From an uncultured Oscillochloris sp. (GTDB lineage: Bacteria; Chloroflexota; Chloroflexia; Chloroflexales; Chloroflexaceae): 7,913 nt of DNA. Position numbers and translations under genes: made by a program. Under the pieces are notes generated by a model, which saw nothing but the letters and a program-made list of their open reading frames with translations, was not told where the DNA came from and searched no databases. The number at the start of each line of letters is the position of its first letter. The stretch's first letter is position 1. Shown here piece by piece: positions 1 through 5,383 of this stretch. The stretch spans positions 1-7,913 of the forward strand of contig CAIRFY010000390.1 of the NCBI GenBank assembly GCA_903877945.1, in the 5' to 3' direction.

Positions 1-57
1 CATCGCATCCTCGCCTCATCGCTGAATTGTCACGCTGAATGTGCCCATTTTGAAACA
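1..57 (-). repeat. Partial, diverged copy of the dispersed palindromic repeat (cut by window start)
   Basis: Bases 2-21 are the exact reverse complement of bases 7883-7902, inside the repeat copy at the far end of the window. The bases that follow still resemble the flank of the central copy: 46-59 (TTTTGAAACATGCC) lines up with the corresponding part of 3229-3261 (TTCTGAACCATGTC) with three differences. The copy is therefore on the minus strand relative to the 7845 copy, has diverged in its outer arm, and has its other arm outside the window. The 20-base match is direct; homology of the flank is inferred. Confidence 0.6.
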
Positions 58-68
58 TGCCTAAAGCC

Positions 69-97
69 TCGACACCTCCTCATGGCAGTGCTATATA
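69..97 (+). promoter_or_regulatory. Candidate sigma-70-type promoter of the epimerase gene
   Basis: TCGACA at 69-74 matches five of six bases of the consensus -35 (TTGACA). A 17-base spacer separates it from TATATA at 92-97, which matches four of six bases of the -10. Transcription would start near 104, giving a very short leader that begins just before the AAGGAG ribosome-binding site at 106-111. This is motif matching only. Confidence 0.4.
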
Positions 98-121
98 TAG
101 TAAAGAAGGAGCGACCTCCCT

Positions 122-1081
122 ATGACCTACCTTGTTACGGGTGGTGCCGGTTTCGTCGGTAGCCACGTGGTCGATGTTCTGCTCCGCCGGGGCGAGCGGG
201 TGGTGTGTCTGGACAACTTTACCAACTACTACGACCCGGCCCGCAAACGGCGCAACATCGCCGGGGCGACTCAACAGCCTGGCTATACCTTGGTCGAGGC
301 TGACCTGCGCGACGCCGAGGCTCTGGAAGATCTGTTTGCCACGTACCGACCTACGCGGGTGGCGCACTTGGCGGCGATGCCGGGGCCGCGCCCGTCGATT
401 GCCAGCCCGTCGCTCTACGAGGCGGTGAATGTGGGCGGTAGTGTGCGTATGCTGGAACTGGCCCGGCGTTACGCAGTGGAAAGCTTTGTGCTGGCATCGA
501 CCTCGTCGGTGTATGGAAAGACTGAGAAACTGCCGTTTGAGGAGACCGACCGCACGGATCGGCCGCTCTCACCCTACGCGGCCACCAAGAAGGCCGCCGA
601 GGTGCTGGCGTATACCTTCCATAGCTTGTACAACCTCCCGGTGAACGTGGTGCGTTTCTTCACGGTGTACGGGCCGCGTGGTCGCCCCGATATGACGCCA
701 TACCTTTTTGTTGATAAAATGGTGCGCGGCCAGCCCTTCGTCCTGTTCAACGGCGGTGTCGATCTGTTCCGCGATTACACCTATGTCGATGACATCGTGG
801 CCGGGGTGGTGGCCGCCCTTGATCGTCCGATGGGCTACGAGATCTTCAACCTGGGCAACGCGACCCCGGTGGAGATGCGCCGATTTGTGGGTCTGCTGGA
901 GCAGATCACCGGCCACGCCGCCCAGATCGAGAGCCAGCCCCTGCCGGCCACCGAGCCGCCGATCACCTTCGCCAACACCGAGAAGGCCGCCCGCCTACTT
1001 GACTTCGCCCCGACGACGACGGTGGAGGTGGGCCTGGCCCGCTTCTGGGAGTGGTATCAGACTGAGGTGCTGCCAGCGTAG
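122..1081 (+). CDS. NAD-dependent sugar-nucleotide epimerase/dehydratase, UDP-glucuronate 4-epimerase-like
   Basis: This 319-residue protein is an extended short-chain dehydrogenase acting on nucleotide sugars in the cytoplasm. Visible motifs are the NAD-binding loop TGGAGFVGSH (residues 6-15), an acidic residue ending strand 2 (D31), the HLAA strand (82-85), the catalytic serine region STSSVYG (126-132) and the catalytic pair Y152/K156 in YAATK. RFFTVYGPRGRPDM (178-191) followed by RDYTYVDDIV (217-226) is the pattern I associate with UDP-glucuronate 4-epimerases and close relatives. The substrate is therefore probably a UDP-hexuronate or UDP-hexose, but motifs alone do not fix it. Length fits the family. 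The start is supported by AAGGAG at 106-111, ten bases upstream. The next gene on the strand follows after two hairpin repeats, so co-transcription is uncertain. The product would feed polysaccharide or glycolipid synthesis. Confidence 0.9.
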   Translation: MTYLVTGGAGFVGSHVVDVLLRRGERVVCLDNFTNYYDPARKRRNIAGATQQPGYTLVEADLRDAEALEDLFATYRPTRVAHLAAMPGPRPSIASPSLYEAVNVGGSVRMLELARRYAVESFVLASTSSVYGKTEKLPFEETDRTDRPLSPYAATKKAAEVLAYTFHSLYNLPVNVVRFFTVYGPRGRPDMTPYLFVDKMVRGQPFVLFNGGVDLFRDYTYVDDIVAGVVAALDRPMGYEIFNLGNATPVEMRRFVGLLEQITGHAAQIESQPLPATEPPITFANTEKAARLLDFAPTTTVEVGLARFWEWYQTEVLPA

Positions 1082-1083
1082 AT

Positions 1084-1180
1084 ACGATTGTAGATTGCAG
1101 ATTGCAGATTGCAGATTGGACATGAAGATCCACTTCCCTCATCAACAATCCGCAATCCGCAATCTGCAATCTGCAATTGT
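1084..1180. repeat. Inverted heptanucleotide repeats forming a 35-bp hairpin
   Basis: The left arm (1084-1118) is a run of the 7-base unit GATTGCA, repeated about four times. The right arm (1146-1180) carries the same units in reverse complement. Folded, the arms give 31 Watson-Crick pairs, two G-T (G-U) wobbles and two A-C mismatches over 35 positions, around a 27-base loop (1119-1145). It starts three bases after the epimerase stop, so the transcript end would be strongly structured. There is no T-run, so it is not a classical intrinsic terminator. It looks like a dispersed palindromic repeat. Confidence 0.8.
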
Positions 1181-1194
1181 ATGGGAGCAGTAGA

Positions 1195-1292
1195 GCAAAA
1201 GTAACGCTGTCACCCTAAGCGAAGCGAAGGATCCCGGTCGGAATTCTTCGCTTCGCTCAGAATGACAGGATGCCTCACATCGTTACTTTTGC
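1195..1292. repeat. Nested palindromic element containing the GAGCGAAGCGAAG-type repeat
   Basis: The outer arms are a perfect 12-base inverted repeat, GCAAAAGTAACG (1195-1206) against CGTTACTTTTGC (1281-1292). Inside lies a second palindrome, 1208-1229 against 1246-1267, with 19 of 22 positions paired, including 12 consecutive pairs (AGCGAAGCGAAG). The inner sequence, read as TGTCATTCTGAGCGAAGCGAAG on the minus strand with small changes, resembles a repeat I recall from many unrelated bacterial genomes, where it is often mis-annotated as protein. It lies directly upstream of the membrane-protein gene and ends 29 bases before its start codon. Confidence 0.8.
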
Positions 1293-1304
1293 GGTATTGC
1301 GCAT

Positions 1305-1311
1305 GGGAGGA
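1305..1311 (+). promoter_or_regulatory. Ribosome-binding site fixing the membrane-protein start
   Basis: GGGAGGA lies ten bases before the ATG at 1322. An in-frame ATG at 1262 would lengthen the protein by 20 residues, but it sits inside the palindromic repeat and has no such site. The ATG at 1322 is therefore preferred. A second in-frame ATG at 1328, with TAAGG at 1317-1321, is a weaker alternative. Confidence 0.7.
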
Positions 1312-1321
1312 AACCATAAGG

Positions 1322-2395
1322 ATGCTGATGGATAATGCCGAAGGCCAGATGGTGAGCGAGATGGACGACCCGGTAAGCTCGCCGACCGACATAGAGGTGG
1401 AGCGCGAGGGCTTCTCGCTCGGGCAGCGCCTGCGCAGCCCGCGCACCCTGATCTCGTTTGGGTTAGCTTTTGCCATCGTGGTCTTCGCCCTGCGTGGGCA
1501 GAACATCGACGTGGGCCAGACATGGACGTATATGCGCGGGGCCAATCCCTGGCTCATGCTCTTGGGCTTGGTGGTCTTTTATACGACATTTCCGCTGCGG
1601 GCGATGCGTTGGCGCATGCTGCTGCGCAACGCGCATGTGCCAATTCACGAGGGACGCACTAGCTGGGCCACGCTGCCCGCACTGATGGAGTATCTGTATC
1701 TGTCGTGGTTCGCAAACTGCATCGTGCCAGCCAAGCTGGGCGATGCCTACCGGGCCTACCTGCTCAAGCACAACGGCAAGGTGTCGTTCTCGTCGGCCTT
1801 CGGCACGATCTTCGCTGAGCGTCTGCTCGATATGATCGGCCTGTTTGGGATGTTGCTGATCTCGGGCTGGTTCACCTTTGGCACACGGATGCCCGAAGGC
1901 ACCCAGATCATCTTTGGCTTTGGGGCGCTGCTGGTAGTGGGAATTCTGGTGGGGCTGGCCGGTATGCGCTGGCTCAGTCCGCTGATCCGCCGAGTGGTGC
2001 CGACCCGCATGCACGACTTCTACGGTCGCTTTGAGCACGCCGCCCTGCGCTCGTTTAGCCCGGCCATCCTGCCGCGCCTGGTGCTGCTCACCGGCGCGGT
2101 CTGGCTGCTGGAGGGGGCGCGGCTCTACTTTGTCGTCCAGGCGATGGGCCAGGAGGGTCTCCACCTTGGCCCGTCGGCGGTGATCTTCGTAGCTCTGGCC
2201 TCGTCACTGCTCACCGCCCTGCCGATTACGCCCGGCGGCCTGGGGGTGGTTGAGGGTACCATTACCGTGGTACTTACGTTCTTCGGCGTGGATAAACACC
2301 TGGGTATCGCCGTTACTCTGCTCGACCGGCTGATTAATTTCTGGAGCATTGTGGTGGGCGGATTTATCCTGTATCTTGTGAGCAAACGGAAGTAG
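1322..2395 (+). CDS. Integral membrane protein, UPF0104 / lysylphosphatidylglycerol-synthase-TM / AglD family
   Basis: From the ATG at 1322 the protein has 357 residues. A charged cytoplasmic N-terminus of about 40 residues precedes roughly seven to eight hydrophobic segments, near 41-58, 76-94, 117-135, 168-187, 196-215, 250-275, 286-325 and 328-352. Family signatures are RAMRWRMLLR (93-102), the loop NCIVPAKLGDAYR (132-144), FAERLLD (164-170) and LPITPGGLGVVEG (300-312). The family includes the membrane domain of MprF (a lipid flippase) and AglD-like proteins linked to lipid or glycan modification. No C-terminal aminoacyl-transferase domain is present, so lysyl-phosphatidylglycerol synthesis is not expected. 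Translocation or handling of a lipid-linked molecule is an inference. The phosphoribosyltransferase gene follows 15 bases downstream, so the two are probably co-transcribed. Confidence 0.85.
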   Translation: MLMDNAEGQMVSEMDDPVSSPTDIEVEREGFSLGQRLRSPRTLISFGLAFAIVVFALRGQNIDVGQTWTYMRGANPWLMLLGLVVFYTTFPLRAMRWRMLLRNAHVPIHEGRTSWATLPALMEYLYLSWFANCIVPAKLGDAYRAYLLKHNGKVSFSSAFGTIFAERLLDMIGLFGMLLISGWFTFGTRMPEGTQIIFGFGALLVVGILVGLAGMRWLSPLIRRVVPTRMHDFYGRFEHAALRSFSPAILPRLVLLTGAVWLLEGARLYFVVQAMGQEGLHLGPSAVIFVALASSLLTALPITPGGLGVVEGTITVVLTFFGVDKHLGIAVTLLDRLINFWSIVVGGFILYLVSKRK

Positions 2396-2410
2396 GAAAC
2401 GGAGTCGAGT

Positions 2411-3121
2411 ATGTCAGCAAAAGGCCATACGTCTGCTTCGAAGGAACATCGCAACCTACGCTTCCCTGACCGTGCGACGGCCGGGCGCGCCCTCGCCGCC
2501 CTACTCACCGCCTACCGTGGACGCCCCGGCACCGTGGTGCTTGCGCTGCCTCGCGGCGGCGTCCCCGTGGCGTTTGAGGTGGCCTGCGCCATCGGCGCGC
2601 CGCTCGACCTCATGTTTGTGCGCAAAATCGGTGTGCCGGGCGAGGAGGAGTTGGCAATGGGCGCGATTGCCGAGGGTGGACTGCGGGTGCTTCATCATGA
2701 TCTGGCAAAGGTGATCCCGATATCCCCCGATCTGCTCGCCCAGATTACGGAAAAAGCGCTTAGCGAGATCGCACGTCAGACCCACATGTACCGTGGCGAG
2801 CGTCCACCTCCCGATCTACGCGGGCGCACGGTGATCCTGGTCGATGATGGGCTGGCAACCGGCACAACGATGCGTGCGGCGATCTCCGCCGCCAGACGCC
2901 ATGCGCCTGCGCAGATTATCGTCGCAGCGCCGGTCGCTGCCCCCGAGACGGTCGTGTCGCTCAGGCCCCTGGTTGATGAGATCGTTGTCGTTGAAACGCC
3001 GGATTCGCTCAGTGCGATTGGTCTGTGGTACGTCGATTTCGCTCAACTTCGCGACGACGAGGTTCTCACCCTCTTACAACGGGCTGCGGAGCTATTGGCG
3101 AGAGATGCAAAAAACCTGTGA
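2411..3121 (+). CDS. Phosphoribosyltransferase-family protein (type I PRTase fold)
   Basis: This 236-residue cytoplasmic protein carries the PRPP-binding signature VILVDDGLATGTT (141-153), with the acidic pair D145/D146. It also has the conserved LPRGGVPVA loop (46-54), RKIGVPGEEELAMGAIA (71-87) and a C-terminal FAQLRDDEVLTLL segment (210-222). These match a broad group of stand-alone PRTase-like proteins of about 210-230 residues, often annotated only as phosphoribosyltransferase. Some relatives are fused to an alpha/beta hydrolase, which is absent here. The base or other acceptor is unknown, so no nucleotide-salvage role can be assigned. GGAG at 2401-2404, six bases before the ATG, supports the start. 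The gene sits 15 bases behind the membrane-protein gene as the second gene of a likely two-gene operon, and is followed by the large palindrome at 3157-3245. Confidence 0.85.
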   Translation: MSAKGHTSASKEHRNLRFPDRATAGRALAALLTAYRGRPGTVVLALPRGGVPVAFEVACAIGAPLDLMFVRKIGVPGEEELAMGAIAEGGLRVLHHDLAKVIPISPDLLAQITEKALSEIARQTHMYRGERPPPDLRGRTVILVDDGLATGTTMRAAISAARRHAPAQIIVAAPVAAPETVVSLRPLVDEIVVVETPDSLSAIGLWYVDFAQLRDDEVLTLLQRAAELLARDAKNL

Positions 3122-3136
3122 TGGCTCCCAAGACAA

Positions 3137-3158
3137 GGTTTCAGGTGCCAGGTTTCAG
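3137..3158 (+). repeat. Short direct repeat beside the palindrome
   Basis: GGTTTCAG occurs at 3137-3144 and again at 3151-3158, 14 bases apart with GTGCCA between. The second copy runs into the left arm of the palindrome. It may be part of the repeat unit or the edge of its insertion site. Confidence 0.45.
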
Positions 3159-3245
3159 CTTTACAGTGTGGCGATGAGGCGAGGACGCGAGGATGCGATA
3201 GCATCGCCTCGTCGCCTCGTCGCCTCGTCGCCACACTGTAAAGCT
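3157..3245. repeat. 89-base near-perfect palindrome, central copy of a dispersed repeat
   Basis: The outer 18 bases (3157-3174, AGCTTTACAGTGTGGCGA) are the exact reverse complement of 3228-3245. The stem continues inward for 25 more positions with four mismatches and one G-T wobble, to a three-base loop (3200-3202). The inner part is built from GAGGCGA/TCGCCTC units. Bases 3229-3260, which include 15 bases beyond the stem, match the reverse complement of 7845-7876 exactly, so the repeated unit is longer than the hairpin. It begins 36 bases after the phosphoribosyltransferase stop. No T-run follows, so transcription termination is possible but not shown. Confidence 0.85.
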
Positions 3246-3344
3246 GTTCTGAACCATGTCCAAGCGTAAACGCATGGGCTTCAAAAGGATGTCCCGGCCA
3301 ACACTATCACGTATTCTGTGTACCACAAGCCAAATGTCCGCCGG

Positions 3345-3358
3345 GGGGCGTTTGCCCC
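3345..3358 (+). promoter_or_regulatory. Small GC hairpin just upstream of the channel start
   Basis: GGGGC (3345-3349) can pair with GCCCC (3354-3358) around a four-base loop. It lies nine bases before the ATG at 3368, where a ribosome would load. The only Shine-Dalgarno-like bases are GAGAG at 3361-3365, very close to the start. The channel may be weakly translated or regulated at this point, but the stem is short. Confidence 0.25.
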
Positions 3359-3367
3359 GAGAGAGCT

Positions 3368-5275
3368 ATGCGCAAGATCACGCTGATCGACCGGTTTCGC
3401 TACCGCTTCGATAACATTATGGCGAGGGGCACCAGTGCCCTGATCGCATGGCTCATCGCCGCCTCGTCTTTGCTGGTCGTCATCGTTGCCCTGACCGTGG
3501 TGCTGCTGGGCGAAGGCCCGAGCGACCAGGGTCAGATCTCCTTTGCCCAGGCCGCCTGGATGAGCCTGCTGCGCACCCTCGACCCCGGCACCATGGGCGG
3601 CGACCAGGGTAGCCCGGCCTTTCTCGGCCTGATGCTCATCGTCACCGCCGGCGGGATCGTCCTGAGCAGCACGCTGATCAGTATTATCAGCAGCGGCCTC
3701 GACCGGCGTCTGGAGGAACTGCGCAAGGGTCGCTCCTTTGTTGTCGAGCGAAACCATATCGTCATCCTTGGTTGGTCCTCACAGATCTTCACCGTCATCG
3801 CCGAGCTGGCCATGGCAAATGCCGAGGAGCACCGCACATGTGTTGTCGTTCTCGCCGACCGCGATAAGGTCGAGATGGAGGACGCTATCCGCACCCATGT
3901 GGGCCACCCGCAGGGCACCGCCGTCGTCTGCCGCACCGGCAGCCCGATCAGCATGCGCGACCTGGGGATCGTTAATCTGCACGCCTCACGCGTGATCGTC
4001 GTTCTTGCCCCCGAGGATGGCGATGCCGACTCGCAGGTGATCAAGACTATCCTGGCGATCACGAACAGCGAGCAACGCCGTTCTGAGGACTACCATATCG
4101 TGGCTGAGCTGCGCGACCCCAAGAACCTGCCGGTGGCCCAGATGGCCGGTCGCGGCGAAGCCCACTTTGTACAGATCACCGACCTGATCTCGCGGATCAT
4201 CGTGCAGACCAGCCGCAGCACCGGGCTCTCGATAGTCTACCTAGAGTTGCTCGACTACAACGGCAGCGAGATCTACTTCTGGCCCAACCAGAGCCTCGTG
4301 GACCTCACCTTCGGCGAGGCTCTGATGCGCTTCGAGGATTGCGTGATGATCGGCGTCTTCACCGCCGATGGTCAGGCCATCCTGCGCCCGCCCATGGGCC
4401 GAATCATCGCGCCTGACGATCAACCAATCATGATCGCCCAAGGTGCCCGTGCCATCGGCTGCGCGACCCGGCCCGCCCCGGTCATCCCCGATGATGACAT
4501 CATCGACACCCTGCCGCGCCGCCGCGCCCGTGAGCGCACACTCATTCTTGGCTGGAACGCCCACGGTCCCCTGGTGATCCAGCGCCTGGAGGGCTACGTC
4601 GCCCCTGGCTCACACATCGATGTGGTGTCCGACGCGCCCACAACCGCCCACGATATTGCCCGTTCCTGCGCTCTGCTCAGACACCAGACCGTCGCCCTCC
4701 AGACCGATGACTCCACTGAACGTGCCGTACTCAACGCTCTGGATCTGAAAAGCTACGACCACGTGATCGTACTTAGCTACTCTGATATTCTCGACACCCA
4801 GGCCGCCGATGCGCGCACCCTCGTCACCCTGCTGCACCTGCGCGACATCGCTGACCGCATCGGCCACCCCTTCTCAATTGTCAGCGAGATGCTCGACATC
4901 CGCAATCGCGACCTGGCCCGCGTAGCGCGGGTGGACGACTTCATTGTGAGCGACCGCCTGGCCAGTTTGATGCTGGCCCAAGTGGCCCAGAACCCGCATC
5001 TGACCGAGATCTTCGCCGAGTTGTTCGACCCGATTGGCTCAGAGATCCAGATGCGCCCGGCCCGTGATTATGTGCGCCTCGATGCGCCCCTGACCTTCTA
5101 CACCCTCACGGCAGCGGCCCGCAAACACGGCGAGGTGGCCCTGGGCTATTGGGTTCACGCCGAGGCTCAACGTGACGACCGGAACCAGGGCGTCTACCTG
5201 AACCCGCCCAAGTCGCGTCCGATCACCCTTACGGAGACGGATCAAATTATCGTACTCACCAGCGACAATGGGTAG
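3368..5275 (+). CDS. CASTOR/POLLUX (DMI1)-like ion channel with two RCK/TrkA-N-like domains
   Basis: This 635-residue membrane protein has transmembrane helix 1 near 23-47, a pore helix and filter region at 57-83 (AAWMSLLRTLDPGTMGGD within it) and helix 2 near 85-108. A linker LRKGRSFVVERNH (118-130) leads to a first nucleotide-binding-type domain (HIVILGWSSQIF, 130-141) that contains CRTGSPISMRDL (188-199). A second begins at TLILGWNAHGP (391-401). As I recall plant DMI1/POLLUX (LRKGKSEVIERNHVLILGWSD, CRSGSPLILADL), the match is close and collinear. Plant members are nuclear-envelope cation channels; bacterial members are poorly characterised, and their ion and ligand are unknown. It probably sits in the cytoplasmic membrane with its RCK domains in the cytoplasm, assembling as a tetramer. 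The start has only a weak ribosome-binding site (GAGAG at 3361-3365), but the protein begins sensibly before helix 1. Confidence 0.88.
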   Translation: MRKITLIDRFRYRFDNIMARGTSALIAWLIAASSLLVVIVALTVVLLGEGPSDQGQISFAQAAWMSLLRTLDPGTMGGDQGSPAFLGLMLIVTAGGIVLSSTLISIISSGLDRRLEELRKGRSFVVERNHIVILGWSSQIFTVIAELAMANAEEHRTCVVVLADRDKVEMEDAIRTHVGHPQGTAVVCRTGSPISMRDLGIVNLHASRVIVVLAPEDGDADSQVIKTILAITNSEQRRSEDYHIVAELRDPKNLPVAQMAGRGEAHFVQITDLISRIIVQTSRSTGLSIVYLELLDYNGSEIYFWPNQSLVDLTFGEALMRFEDCVMIGVFTADGQAILRPPMGRIIAPDDQPIMIAQGARAIGCATRPAPVIPDDDIIDTLPRRRARERTLILGWNAHGPLVIQRLEGYVAPGSHIDVVSDAPTTAHDIARSCALLRHQTVALQTDDSTERAVLNALDLKSYDHVIVLSYSDILDTQAADARTLVTLLHLRDIADRIGHPFSIVSEMLDIRNRDLARVARVDDFIVSDRLASLMLAQVAQNPHLTEIFAELFDPIGSEIQMRPARDYVRLDAPLTFYTLTAAARKHGEVALGYWVHAEAQRDDRNQGVYLNPPKSRPITLTETDQIIVLTSDNG

Positions 5276-5301
5276 GGCTATGTCAAAGTTGTGTGATCGC
5301 T

Positions 5302-5368
5302 GCTCAGCCCTCACCCCCTCACCCCTCTCCCCGTGAGGGAGAGGGGCAGGGGGTGAGGGTTGGTGAGC
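5302..5368. terminator. C/G-rich hairpin between convergent genes, possible bidirectional terminator
   Basis: The perfect inner stem pairs 5322-5331 (CCCCTCTCCC) with 5337-5346 around a five-base loop. After a small internal mismatch (5320-5321 against 5347) it continues, 5308-5319 pairing with 5348-5359. A last five pairs (GCTCA 5302-5306 with TGAGC 5364-5368) close the base. It fills the space between the channel stop (5275) and the stop of the minus-strand operon (5384). It also resembles the CCCTCACCCC-type repeat that I recall from many bacterial genomes. No T-run is seen on either strand, so termination is inferred from position and stem strength. Confidence 0.6.
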
Positions 5369-5383
5369 AACTCTGACGTAACG

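Noticed and set aside
1084..1180. Repeated GATTGCA units as a CRISPR array
   Set aside because: The units are 7 bases, tandem without spacers, inverted between the two arms, and no cas genes are present.
1210..1557. Minus-strand frame ending in ILSEAKNSDRDPSLRLG
   Set aside because: The end is a translation of the GAGCGAAGCGAAG-type repeat and the rest is antisense to the membrane-protein gene.
1463..2164. Minus-strand open frame of 233 codons
   Set aside because: It is antisense to the membrane-protein gene, rich in His/Gln/Arg/Pro with no recognisable domain, and has no ribosome-binding site.
1322..2395. Full MprF-type lysyl-phosphatidylglycerol synthase
   Set aside because: Only the membrane domain is present; the protein ends at YLVSKRK with no C-terminal transferase domain, and the next gene is unrelated.
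3181..3230. TCGCCTCG run as a CRISPR or protein-binding array
   Set aside because: These units are the arm of the palindrome and pair with GAGGCGA units on the other side; there are no unique spacers.
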